64,000 nucleotides of DNA, from positions 186,001-250,000 of the forward strand of contig JAHRBS010000003.1 of the NCBI GenBank assembly GCA_024305745.1, written 5' to 3'. Source of the DNA: Polyporus tsugae (lineage: Eukaryota; Basidiomycota; Agaricomycetes; Polyporales; Polyporaceae). The position numbers were made by a program, and so were the translations under genes. Within the stretch, counting starts at the first letter, position 1; each line of letters opens with the position of its first letter. The notes under the pieces were generated by a model. The model had not been told where the DNA came from. It saw nothing but the letters and a program-made list of their open reading frames with translations, and made no database searches. Positions 35,278 to 46,226 of this stretch are shown here, piece after piece.

Positions 35278-37259
35278 ATGCCAGTTGAGCTTACGGATCG
35301 TCAAAAGAATGACTTGTTAGTCCCCTCGTCCTAGATCTTGACTCCTCCTCGGTCGTCATCGAATCATCCATGGCCATCAACCACACAGTCACACAGGCAT
35401 CGCGCGATGTTAGACTACTTGAACTTGGCTGGTTACCACAGGACTTCCGAGCTCTTCAAAGAGGAATCCTGCCAGGTGAGTCTGAACCGGCTTCTGAGAA
35501 CAAAATGTCCTGATTTCAAGCTGCTCGCAGTCTGAGTATCAGCCAGATGCGAACCACGCGTCAAGCGACCTGCTGGCCAAGAAGGGGACCAGCGTCGTAC
35601 GCCTACAGAAAAAGGTGACTCTACCCGCCAAACCCCCGCTGCATCGTGCTAGACATTGACTGTCCTTGTACCAGGTTGTCGATCTCGAGTCTTGGCTCGC
35701 TCAGGCATTGCAGGAGAACGCAAGTATGGCCCTAAATCCCGCAAGCCTCAATCAACGCGGCAGTCCGGATTGGCTCCCAACGGTACGCCCCAAAAACTCG
35801 TCCTCACGGGCCACAGAGCCAACGTGAATGCTGTGGCGTTCCATCCTCGCTACTCCACCCTCGTGTCCGCCAGCGATGACAATACGATGAAAGTGTGGGA
35901 TTGGGAGACTGGAGAACTGGAGCGCACTTTGCAGGGGCACACGAGGCGCATCAGCGACTGTGACTATGACTCGAAAGGGAAATGTCTAGGTGAGCGTGGA
36001 TTTTCATTTCATGCGTTCCCCGCGTCCCCCGCATTTTCGCACTCTGGCTACCGTATGCTATCACAAGTGTCGTCTTGTGCGCAGTGCGCCTCTAACGTCG
36101 CCTCGGCCAGCCACATCTCTGTTCATCTGTTCTCCGTCCTAGTGTCCGGATCCCATGATCTCTTCATCAGCTGTGGGACGCGGAGAACGGCTACAAGAAC
36201 GTCGCGACATTCAGAGGACACGAACACTCCATTTCAACCGTCCGATTCTTCCCTGGAGATGCCCGTATTGTCAGTGCGAGTCGAGATCGCCGGACTGTGC
36301 GCATTTGGGAGGTCCCGACACCGTACGTCCTGCTGCCCTCCGTCTTCGCAACACTTGTAGTGTGGGCTAACAGCTGTGCATACACGCTGTCATTGCGTCC
36401 AGGTAATCAGACCGCACGAAGACTGGGTCAGAGCAGCGTTGCCAAGTCCGGATGGACGATACCTCGTCATGAGCTTCATGGATCATGTCGGTTTTTTTCC
36501 TGGTTACCTGACAAGAACGGCCGCGCATACTAATCCCAGATGTACTAGACCGCTCGTGTTGTTGAAATCGCAACCGGAGCTACGAAGGCTGAGTTCCGAG
36601 GTCACAACAATGTCGTCGAGAACGCAATCTTTGTTCCTCGAAACGCTGTGCCTGCTATATGCGAGCTTGTTGGTCTCAAGGTACGTCTGTTCCTGCCCGA
36701 GTCGGTCTTGTATCGTGCTTGACACGTTGTATAGGCCGGCTCGATCTCTTCGCCACTTTCGGAGGATGTGTCGGTCGCTTTCGTAGTGACAGCGTCTCGA
36801 GATCAGAAGATCAAGATATGCGATGTACGGTCCAACCAGTGCCTACATACGTTGGTGCGTGTATTTTTAGTAGTACTGCCCGCTGCGTCCATCGAACCAA
36901 CTGGCGTCGTTGAAGGTAGGGCATGACGGATGGGTGCATGGCCTCGTGTTCCACCCGAACGGTCAACATCTGCTTTCTGCGGCGGGTGATAGCTCGATCC
37001 GTGTATGGGATCTCAAGGCTGGGCGGTGGATGCGCAAGCTGGAAACGGGAGAACGTTTCGTGTCCTCTTTGGCATGGTGCCGGCAAACAACGGGGGAAGG
37101 AGCTGCGAATGACAGTGGGTCGCCGGAAGGTCAGCTAGAGCCTGTCCGACGGGTCAACGTAATCACGGCTGGCTGCTGGGATTATGTGCGTCACCTCATA
37201 TCTTGATAGTATCTCACCATTTACCTCATTTCTAGACCGTGAAGATATGGAAGCCCTGA
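35278..37259 (+). CDS. PAC1/LIS1-type nuclear distribution protein (dynein regulator)
   Basis: PAC1/LIS1 binds dynein and is needed for nuclear migration in hyphae. The first exon reads [13 protein letters not shown] and the second [20 protein letters not shown], a LisH domain. A coiled coil follows ([20 protein letters not shown]). Then come WD40 blades: [126 protein letters not shown] and the end TVKIWKP. Exons: 35278-35315, 35397-35475, 35531-35614, 35675-35719, 35764-35989, 36143-36322, 36403-36486, 36549-36680, 36735-36854, 36916-37185, 37236-37259. The intron at 35720 needs a GC donor (GCAAGT). Before LWDAENG one base of an expected lysine codon is missing, and the junction 36322/36403 is out of phase. 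Confidence 0.85.
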
Positions 37260-38150
37260 TCCGCTGTACTAACCTCCGCCTCCACACCTAGACATATACC
37301 CCACACGTGACCATGCAAGTTGCAATCGCGCTATTCCTTACTCTGCATTCTCATGGGACTCTTTGGTTCGTCACAGTGGCTGTTGATCGATGTCTCGGCT
37401 GTTACTGCTATGCCAGTTATCGATGTGTTGTGTGTCGTGCGTACGAATTCGAATTGGAGGTCATTCGAAGCTCTCAACTCGGCCGATTTGATGCCAGCGT
37501 ACTTGCATCGATGGGGAGGCCGGGTCGCGCGCACGCGGTCGGTAGAGCCTTGAGCTATGCCTGGGCGTAAGCCTGACATTCGGCTGTTCTTGAACGCATG
37601 GTCGGACGCTTGCAGTCCGAAAACTGTGGAACAGGGGCGAGGTGTTTGGCGTAGAAGGATGTGGCGAATCATTCATTGATCATCATCTTCGGTGATCATG
37701 CACGTGCATGGAAAACCTCGGGATGACGGACTCGCACAGGTACTGGAGGTACGTGAGCACTGATGCTCGAATCTTTGAAGCGCTATTGCGGGTATTGCTG
37801 AGGGTTTGGAAGGGGATGTGTGGGGCGCGCGGTCATCCAACAAGTTTGTACTAACTGAGATGAAGAATCCGAGAATCCCGTACTTCTCCGGGGCCCGGGT
37901 ACATCGTGCTATGTCGGTGTACATATATATAAAATCCATCTGCAACCGCCGACAGAGAGCCGATCGTCCAGCAACTTCTGAGCAGCCCATTTTCCCCCCT
38001 CGTACGGCCCGGCGACTGTGGAGAACGACATCAGCCTCGAGACGATCCGGGGTCATAAGCCGTTGCAAATGCGCGTACGGGAAGTACACTGTCCCTCAGG
38101 CTATGCCTGACGATTCGGCGTGTTATCTAATGCATGTGTAATAGACTCAC
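37260..38150. other. Intergenic, with duplicated promoter tract
   Basis: No gene is recognised. At 37910-38010 a TATA tract (TATATATAAAA) plus CCATCTGC, GCCGACAGA and CCAGCAACTT repeats the promoter at 1.87-1.98 kb, but no matching coding sequence follows. Confidence 0.4.
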
Positions 38151-38157
38151 CCGGGTC

Positions 38158-38270
38158 GCGCTGGACTAGCATCACGTCCGCAAGCGTCGCTCTACGACCT
38201 TCCCGGTGGAGGTCAGCTCAACGGTGCAAGGTCACCCATGTCGCAGCGATGACGAGGACGTCGAGGGTTT
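38158..38270 (-). pseudogene. DUF6533 type II exon scrap
   Basis: The minus strand matches one type II exon and its flanks: VLVIAATWVTLHR followed by the bases for the EVVERRLRT-like stretch, equivalent to 6.62-6.71 kb. The neighbouring exons are absent. It lies just 3' of the truncated type I copy, an order not found in units A-D. Confidence 0.65.
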
Positions 38271-38433
38271 TCCTGATGAATGGAGAAATGAGAAATGAGT
38301 GTGTCGCTGGTCTCGGTCTGTCGCTGCGGCAGCTACGACTCTACGGAGGCGATTCATTGAAACTCCAGACAAGAGCATACACCAGAGAAGCGGCGGCGTG
38401 TGAGCCGCCATTTTACGAGCAGTCCGGATCTGT

Positions 38434-39860
38434 TCAGGCCTCCTCGGACGTGTTAACAATATCGCCTTCCTGCGAATCCTCGACCACGTCGTCTTCAGAC
38501 GACGTCCCTAAAAAGTCCTCGGGCTCGATGGATGCGCCTAGGGATCCAATGACTTGGTCGAAGACGAGCGAGCTTGACTGCTGGGCGACCGCGTCTCCCA
38601 CCTGAGACGAGTCCATGTCGAGGGCTCGACGGTTTGCGGACTGCAGGTGGAACAGGAAATGCTGCACGAGGATTGCAGTGATGCTGCAACGGTGTCGTCA
38701 CAATGAGTGTAGAGCCTACTGCAGTCGGTCACGAGGGACTTACGGTTCGGTGAGAGAGCTGATGTCGCTGACGTCCTGCAGCGCTGCGACAGCGAACTAC
38801 GATTTTTAGAGGTCAGCACGTGCAGGTATCCCAGTCGCCATAAAAATAAGAAGTCACTGACGGATGCCAGCGAGAACGCAACGCGCAGAGTGTTGAGAAC
38901 CACGAGGATACTAAGATAGGAAGGATTCAGTGGAAGTGGCAGGAGTAGACGTGCAGTAGAATGCCGAACACGAAATAGATAGTTCCTTGGGGAAAGCATG
39001 AGACGGCAAGACTCTGAAATTGTCACGAAACACACTTACCGTCACGCAGCAGAACCTCGGCAAACGTAGCTGTACTGAACGTCAAACGGAATGCGCCCTT
39101 CCGGAACAGCGAAAGCCAGGTAATGAGGATAAGGAGAATGTCTGCCACAATGATGCTTGCGCGAGATGCAATAACCACTGGGCACATAGCTCAGTTAACT
39201 GAGGAGCACCGCACAAATAAGATTCGTTATCACGTACACCTACGATCAATTTGAGCATCGGGACTTCCATGCTGAGTGTCTGCGTTACTCACTGCTTAGC
39301 CACATCCAGAGGCGTAAAGTCATCCAAAGTGCAACCGGCTAAGGGCATGTTTTCTCCGGTGATGCCATAGTGTTCAGGGATCTGCGAGGCACAAATACGT
39401 TGGTGAAGGTGATTTGTCTACGCAAGGGACGACTTACTAAATTGACGACCACAGGCACAAGCGAGAGACCACAGACCAGCAAGAGCATGGTCCAGTTTCG
39501 GTTGCTCAAGGCGAATGCGCGAGAACCAGCAAATGCTTTGTCCAAATTCAATGCAACACCCCTTCAACGCGAAGTGGGAGCCTCACCTGCCCAAAAGACG
39601 TACTACAAGAGGCTGTAGACGAAATAGAACTTTGAATACCGAGCACAGCTACGGCAAAGTAGTCAGTCATGCGTGGCTACACAATAGCGGTCCTACCGCA
39701 AACCTCTGCCAAGTTGGATTAGCAATCGTCGTGTGAGGCGAGATCACTTGCAGTGAAACAATATACCTGATCCGACATGGATGCATTACCTGCAAACTGC
39801 AGCGCGTAGCAAATGAGAGGCACATATCGATTCAGGAAGAACAACGCCATGCGACGTAGA
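38434..39860 (-). pseudogene. DUF6533 type I, 5'-truncated copy
   Basis: Reading the minus strand, homology starts abruptly at about 39855 with ALFFLNRYVPLICYALQFAG, continues through AFAGSRAFALSNRNW, VCGLSLVPVVVNL, TMLPLAGCTLDDFTPLDVAK-like, VADILLILITWLSLF, FAEVLLRDG, TIYFVFGILLHVYSC-like, VLNTLRVAFSLAS and FLFHLQSANRRALDMDSS, and ends with VNTSEEA-stop at 38434. The start exon and the FIYEYFITI core are missing, replaced by unrelated bases. The remaining exons keep GT-AG sites. Confidence 0.7.
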
Positions 39861-40134
39861 TAAGGCCCCGAACGGGGAACATATATTGCTAGGTCTAGAT
39901 GTCCCATATTTACAGCACTCATACCCTGAACGACAATTGATCACTTACCACAGACCGTCCAGCATGCCAGTTTCGTATCTACCACTACCACTGTTCCCGC
40001 CATCGACCTTCAAGGCCTTCGGAGTCCTACGCTTACCGCGAGCCGTTGGAAGTCGCTGTGCGCGTAAGGGTATCAAGTCAAGCTCTAGACACATGAGAGG
40101 TGTAGAGTGTAAGAAGGCAAAGCCCAGAGAGGTC
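39861..40134. other. Junction sequence, no gene recognised
   Basis: This separates the truncated type I copy from the truncated monooxygenase copy. A short palindrome (CCCCGAACGGGG, near 39867) lies at the left breakpoint. Confidence 0.3.
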
Positions 40135-41020
40135 TGCAGGCCCGCGAGCGCAAGGCCGAGTTCAAGCCCGGCGAATAGTGTGAGGTTCGCGCCCGCGCCG
40201 GTAAACGGGCTCATGAAGTGTACGGCGTCGCCGATGAGCGTGACGCCGGGGACGCGGATAGGTCGATGAGGTTCAGCATCCACTGCGGCCAGCCAGCGAA
40301 GTACGCCTTCAGGACGGCCTTCGCCTCGGCGGGATCGGAAGGGGGCGTCCAGGACTCGGCCTCGCGGATCCAGGTGTACGTGCGGATGCGACCGTCGCTG
40401 TTGACTTGCGCGCAGGGCAAGCGCGAGTCGTGTATCGCCATCATCGTGCCTTGGCCGACGTTTTCGATCATGTCCGCGAGCTCGGGGCGTTTCGTAGTCT
40501 CGACAGGCGAGCGAGATTTCGACGGCGTTGAGGCCGAGGTACATCGGGGGGGAAACGAGGGGTTGGACATGCGGATGCGTGGCGTCAACATCGACGAGGA
40601 AGTCGCAGGTGGCGGTGACGCCGTTGACGAAGGTGGGCTCGTGCTGGCCGTTGCCGATAGCGCGCACGGAGTATGGTGTGGTCCCACTGGATGAGACTGG
40701 GGGATACGGCGTCGAGGAGCAGCTTGCGGACGTCGGGGCGGTCGATCTCGGGGCGGACCCGAGCAGGGCGGCCGCCTCCGCCCTTGTCGCTGAGATTGAG
40801 GTGAACTTGCCCAGGGCCGTCGCAGATCCTCATCTCGTCGCCTTCCGGACGAGACTACTGTACTAATCGAACTTGTCTTGAAGGCCGTTCTAGCGCAGAG
40901 CACGCTGTCCGCTCTTCCATCCGAGATCGAGCGTACCCCTTGATATGGAGAGCATTGAACTTGAAGCCGGTGTCGCGTTCGCGGAGTTTCGCTCAAACGC
41001 CGCCGCGACGGAGAGAAGTG
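40135..41020 (-). pseudogene. TetX-like FAD monooxygenase, truncated and broken copy
   Basis: On the minus strand, homology starts at about 41020, inside the LLLTLHRRGVPATLYERD region. It continues through MRICDGPGQVHLNLSDKGGG, RPEIDRPDVRKLLLDAVSPS, LIQWDHT, the AEISLA region and ANVGQGTMMAIHDSRLPCAQ, and then GVTLIGDAVHFMSPFTGAGA and FAGLELGLALAGLQT, where it stops matching near 40135. The FAD-binding N-terminus and the last 50 or so codons are absent, and several frame changes occur. Long open frames overlapping it are shifted readings of this relic. Confidence 0.8.
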
Positions 41021-41650
41021 GGGCTGCGGACGCACAAGTTTCAGGTCCCCGGTGGGCTTATGTAATCGCCGTTTCTGGTCTCTCAGACGCCCGTAACGCG
41101 TCGATCGCGCGCCCCCGAAGAGCCCAGCGGATAGGCGCCCGCGCGCGACGACGGCGCAAGTGAAGACAACACGAACGAACGGCTCCCGCCCGCCAAAATA
41201 TTTATGAAAAGTAAAGGAATATTTTTGTGAGAGATCTCGGTGTGAACGCGATAGAAAGGACAAACTACAGCAATCCCAGTGAATTCTACAACATTTCGCG
41301 CAATAAGCGCCCGAGCGCGTTGAGGGCGCGAGGAGGGAATAACCACAGCGACGGCCCTATGCGGCTCAATAACCCAGAAAAAAACAGAATGCTACGTATT
41401 TCATATACTTCAGCACAAACACAATGGAAGACAAAAAACTTCGACCGCTGTTGAGGCAGCCAGGGCAGATGCAAAGGGGAGAAGCCAGAGAAACTATGTA
41501 ACACTCGAAAATGACAACAGATAGAGCGCGGGAAGCTTTGGGAGACTGGGGATGAGTGCGGGAGGACGCACGACGCCAGCGTGCGCCGACATTCACAAGA
41601 GCGCGCGCATGGGAGGACGCGCGAGAGGGGAGGGGGAGGGTGCGCGATAG

Positions 41651-41813
41651 CCGAGGGACCAGAAATCGGATCATCAGGACCAGAAATCGGAGGCAACGCA
41701 GCTGTCTGCGGATGGGGTCAAAACCCGCAGGGGACCCAGCGAAACGTGCGTCCGAAGCTCTTCGAGCACCTCCGGTTTCCAGTCCTGATGTGATCGGATT
41801 TCTGGTCCCTCGG
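41651..41813. repeat. Small inverted-repeat element (MITE-like)
   Basis: The left arm (41651-41697) and right arm (41763-41813) are imperfect inverted repeats of nearly 50 bases, including CCGAGGGACCAGAAATC at the outer ends and ATCAGGAC and CGGAGG further in. The arms enclose about 65 bases. No clear target duplication flanks it. The motif ACCAGAAATC recurs nearby at about 41.98 kb, perhaps a remnant of another copy. Confidence 0.55.
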
Positions 41814-42065
41814 GAAGGAGGGAAGCGAACAAGGGGGTCGCGCGCGCGCGCGAGGTCGCGAGCCCATTCTCACACGTCACACAGCCCTCGGAGGGGGCGC
41901 CGGGGTCCGGGCTCGGTCACGGTGGGGCGGGTGACGCGTGACCTTCCTTATACGGTAGCGAGACCTGAAATTGGCGCCCTAGAGACCAGAAATCTCCGAC
42001 AAGAAGCCGGCCACCCTTGTCATTGCCCGCACCGCTTTGTTCCGAACACTCCTTTCTTGGCCAGA

Positions 42066-42185
42066 GCTGGGAGGCTCACCTGCGATGCCGGCAAGATGCG
42101 CAGGTTATGGTCAGAGGAATCATAGCGACGAGGTTAGGCGGCATAGTAACGTGGCCGGAAGCAAGAGGCAGAAAACATAGGCGCC
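42066..42185. repeat. Dispersed repeat shared with 60.28 kb (copy 1)
   Basis: GGGAGGCTCACCTGCGATGCCGG followed by matching stretches (GGTTATGG, GGCGGCATAGTAAC, GTGGCCGGAA, ATAGGCGC) recurs at 60.28-60.41 kb in the same orientation. On the minus strand it can be read as an exon-like stretch with a GTGAGCC or GTGAGTC donor in both copies. Nature unknown. Confidence 0.5.
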
Positions 42186-42607
42186 TAGTACGCACTCTCT
42201 ACCACCGCCATGATCTGCACACTGTACTCGGAGTCGATGATCAGTGGTAGTCAATTAAAAAGATCTGGACTGAATGATTGGAATACCATATGAATTAAGT
42301 AGGGGGTCATGTATGTGACGACCAAGACTCGGTTCTGGGCCCCCGCGGTTCATGTTGGCGATTGGGGAGATTCGGAAGGGGTACGTGGTGTTCAGTTCTG
42401 GCGGACAGGGTGGCTCGTATTGTATGGTACTGTACTTATTCATGTTCATGAGTACTTCAGGTTCAACGCGGTGCGGTGCCAGGACAAGCTGTCGCTGACC
42501 CGCTGGTGCGCAAGTGCAGTGCCGTTCCACCCACGTGCACTGGAGGTGAACGCACCTGACGGACTCACGCTCCCAGGGGAGGGACAAGATCACAATTCAA
42601 GCACCGA

Positions 42608-44343
42608 TTAAACTTCATAACATACCGCCCTCAACGCAATCGAGTCCTTCCCGCCACCGTCATCTCCCACCCCCTCATCCGACTCCTCCAATGGCTTCTC
42701 GAACACGTCCGACCCCGAGTCGACGTCGGTATAGCTGATGTAGTCGTCAAGCGTCAACGACGCGCTCAGAGACCCGACGACGCGTTGGAAGACCAGCGAG
42801 CCCATACCGGCGTCCTGGGAGGTGTCGAGGTGGAGTGCCTTGCGGTTCACGAGTTGGAGGTGGATGAGGAAGCGTTGGACGAGAATCGCGGTGATGCTGG
42901 AGGTCGGTTCGGTCGTTTAAAGTCCGTGAGATGGAGAGCAGGAAGGGTGGGGACTTACGGCTCTACGAATATGATCAAGTTGCTGGTGTTTTGAAGCGCG
43001 GGTGTCACCAGCTGCGCCAAGCATTCGTGTTAGAGCATTGGGACAATGTGTTAGTAACGAAACTTACAGAAGCCACCGAGAACGCGAGGTGCAAAGTGTT
43101 GAGTATGAGGAGAATGCTGTGAATGCTTCGGATCAGAACGAGTTTGCGCGCATGATGGAGGGCCAACGGACACGAAGTAAATGGTTCCTGCATACTATCT
43201 GTCAGCTTGGTCCGGAAACAGCTATGGTGCGCGACTGACCATCGCACAGAAGAACAAACGCAAATGTGTTCGGGGAGGCGGAGAACAATGTTCGCCTTGA
43301 CAGCGCGAACCAAGTGATGAAGATGAGGAGGCAGTCCGCCGCCATAAGACACGTCCGACCTGCAATAGTAACTGACAGGACCGACGGTCTTCGTCAGCAT
43401 ATATGGGACATGTGGCAAGCGGCCTGAGACTAGCATACGTCTAGACGGTCGTTAGTTGCATATACTATCAAGTACTGGGCATGGCATGCTCACCTTCTCT
43501 CCACGAAGGCTGGTGTAAGCTCAGACGCTGAGCATCCGTAGACAGGAAGTGTCTCCCCAGTCACTCCCCATCTCATGTTCACCTGGAAAGAGAATGGAAT
43601 GAAGATCGACTCTGAGAGCGATACAAAGGTAGAAAAGGACGGACGATATCCACAGCGAACGGGACTAGGGAAAGGCCAAAGACCAAGAGGGAAAGGAACC
43701 AGTTCTTGCTAGACACAGCGAACATTCGAAGCCCCGAGAACGCTGGCACCAAGGTCATAAGCAAGCTGGGCGTGGTATGCACGACGGTGCTTACCCGCCC
43801 ACACAACGTATGCGAACAACCCGAACACGAATGTGAACCGGGTCAGCGTAGCGCAGCTGAATAGTCCAAATTAGCACGTCCCTCGTGTCCAGAAAGAGGG
43901 GCGTACCTCTGAAGTGAATCAGCTCAATGATCAGCTCGACGAATATCAGCGGGGCTTGACAAACACACCGGTGTGGACAAGGCGGCCCAAAACACGAGCT
44001 CGGAGATGTAGAATAAGAGACGCAGGTATCGGTTGAGGAAGAACAGGGCAGATGCGCCTGTGAACCTCCTCTTCCAGAAAATCTCCACCTCATAGTCGAT
44101 GGTGACAAGGTACTCGTACATGAAGAGCGCTAGCACGGGAGATTCGTGTCAGCGTAACACCACCCGAGAGGACGCGGAGACGAACCCGCAGCGGCATTCG
44201 AGCAGTAATCCGAGAGGATGCTGCGTTTCGGAGCAATTATTAGCAGCGCGTCATGATGTAAACAGGTAATGGATGCGACGAGCGAGCACGTACAAGCTAG
44301 CATACTCTACAACTATTGCAGCAGTATCCTCTGAGGAAGACAT
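42608..44343 (-). CDS. DUF6533 multi-pass membrane protein, type III
   Basis: The minus strand begins MSSSEDTAAIVVEYASL at 44343, followed by a GTACGTGC donor. The core exon reads ALFMYEYLVTIDYEVEIFWK and TGASALFFLNRYLRLLFYI. Later exons give LTRFTFVFGLFAYVVWA joined to AFSGLRMFAVSSKNW, LSLLVFGLSLVPFAVDI, MRWGVTGETLPVYGCSASEL, a helix AADCLLIFITWFALSR, TIYF, LLILNTLHLAFSVAS and ILVQRFLIHLQLVNRKALHL. The tail has VVGSLSASLTLDDYIS and an acidic end closing at 42608. It is clearly a DUF6533 paralog but distant from types I and II and not part of the repeated module. Exon borders around 43.2-43.5 kb are uncertain. Confidence 0.7.
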
Positions 44344-44749
44344 TGGAGGTACACGAGTGTTTCAGTCTGACGTTGCCTTGGGCGCGGGGTGAAGTGGTAG
44401 TCGCGGCAAGGCTTTACGATACCGCCGGACTCGATTTAGTGCGCCATGGACAGAGCTCAAACTCGAACATTGTCTAAAAGCGCAAATATCAGGGCGGGCA
44501 AAGAACGGCGGCTCCGAGCTCGAGGATTCCTTTCGCAACTTCTCACAGGGTTATCGGTGGCCGCATGGGAGCAGTGCGCGCGATCGCGAGAAGCACGTAC
44601 CGTAGTCATGAATGACACTTTCCGCCAACGCTCCACAAAGCTTCTATCTTCTAGGTGTTCTCACTGGAATCGTTGTTCCGACAGAGGGTCACAGTCTGCA
44701 AATATCCTGATTAGCGCAGTACTGGGTTGCAATTTTTCTTCTGATGTAC

Positions 44750-45300
44750 TTAGTCTGTTGGATTTGCCATATTAGGCGAGGGGCGATCGCTGAGGGTGCG
44801 CCCAAATCGCACAACCCCACGTATCGCGCCAGTCTTCAGGGTGCACGGGTTCCTTACCAGCTTCCTTTTCACATCTATTGCGGAACCTAGCACAATTTCA
44901 GCGAGATCTGTTACAAGGTCGGCGATGTAGCACGGCGGAGAAGCTCGGGCAGAGACACTTACATACTTCTGAGTCAGGTCCCATCCATTTCGTTGCTTAA
45001 GCCCTCCCAGAAAAGGCGCATGCGACTCGATCTCGACTTGAAGGTCGGCGAATCCACGCCTCATGATAGAATGGATGAAGGTTGAGTGGTCGTGCATGGC
45101 GCTCTTGTAAACTTCGGGCGCTGGAGGCGTGGAAGACCTTCGGCGGCAGATGCCAAGCCAGTCGAATTGAAGAAGATATTGAGCTCGACGCCTTCCGACA
45201 CGACAGGCAGGGCGCTCATTTTCGAGCTCGAAATTTGACCAGAAAGATCCCTCCAAGGTGTCCTCGTCCAAACCTTTCCCAGATCTTTCCCAGAGGACAT
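44750..45300 (-). CDS. Hypothetical protein, weak model
   Basis: The minus strand frame from 45271 reads SFWSNFELENERPACRVGRR, EVYKSAMHDHSTFIHSIMRR and ADLQVEIESHAPFLGGLKQR, and then meets a good donor (GTAAGTGTCT) after DLTQKY with an acceptor (TTGTAACAG) about 55 bases on. The composition and splice sites suggest a real gene, but no start can be chosen with confidence and no domain is recognised. Confidence 0.3.
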
Positions 45301-45379
45301 TTGGTAACCTTTTACGCCACTCTCATTGGGCCGAAAAGGTTAGCTCGTGCCAAACAGGGGAAATGAAGCGGAAAACATG

Positions 45380-45465
45380 AGGAAAGCATGCTTTTTCTGG
45401 TGGCACCACGGAAAATAAGAGAGAAAATGCAAGGAAAGCATGCCTTTCCCGGTGGCAGCGCGTTT
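45380..45465. repeat. Repeated palindromic motif
   Basis: GGAAAGCATGC followed by a T/C-rich complement and then GGTGGCA occurs twice, at about 45382-45406 and 45434-45457. Each copy is close to self-complementary (GGAAAGCATGCCTTTCC). Related GGAAAGG and CCTTTCC words recur to 45.62 kb. Function unknown; possibly a protein-binding site or a decayed hairpin repeat. Confidence 0.4.
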
Positions 45466-45940
45466 TTGCCCACGAGAAAGGCAACCATTCCAAGGTCTTT
45501 CCAGGGGCACAAGGGAAATGGCCGTGAAAGCTAACCTGCACCTATCACCGAAATCTAGAGGAAAGCGTGGGGCTAGGAAACCTTGGAGAATCATTTGATA
45601 TGCCTTTCCCTGCACGGAAACCTCGCGTCTGCCCGTCGTGCGAGGTGCTATTCGGGTGACTCACCCTGTTTTCGAGCCCGTTCAGCTTATCTGCAGCGCT
45701 TGAACTTTGGGGCGGTAAAGACGATGCGAGATGCGTCTGGCCCGGGGATCTGCGTATTCCATATATGGAGGCTTTTTCACAGAAAGCATGGAAGTTGGTT
45801 GGGCTTACATACCGCGGAGTGAGCCCATTGGTGGTCATTCCAACAACCTTGACTGCGACGTGCCAGTGCTCTTCTTTCGTCCGACGTGAAACCTAGGCAA
45901 TTCCGAGGACCGCCATTGAATGATGCCCGGGCTCTAATTC

Positions 45941-46226
45941 AGTGGTTTATCGCATAGATAGAGCTCACACCTGATGAGTGTGTAACTTAAGGCCTGAGGC
46001 CTGAGGGTCGTATACGCGAGATGGAGGACGGAAAGTAGCTTGCCTGGCAGGATTGAAACACAGCCACCACGCGAGTTTCACATGGACACCACGTGGCCTA
46101 CGTGGCACTGACCACCTACCGGCGTTGGCTCTTTCACAACGGTCCACTCTTGCTCTGAGCTCTCACTCTTGTCTGATTGCAGGAGAAACAGAGACTCTTT
46201 CTGGCATATCGATCCTGCCCATCATC
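45941..46226 (+). repeat. Upstream region duplicated before both + strand F-box-like genes
   Basis: GGTTTATCGCATAGAT, TATACGCGAGATGG and AACACAGCCACCACGCGAGTT recur at 54.01-54.27 kb before the intact F-box-like gene. The duplication therefore includes the promoter. No clear TATA box is seen. Confidence 0.6.

Noticed and set aside
40211..41263. Long 350-codon minus-strand open frame
   Set aside because: It is a wrong-frame reading across the truncated monooxygenase relic. The homologous protein is read in other frames.
45312..45615. Three overlapping minus-strand open frames as a gene
   Set aside because: They lie in a purine-rich repetitive tract, overlap in all frames and have no splice sites or recognisable residues.
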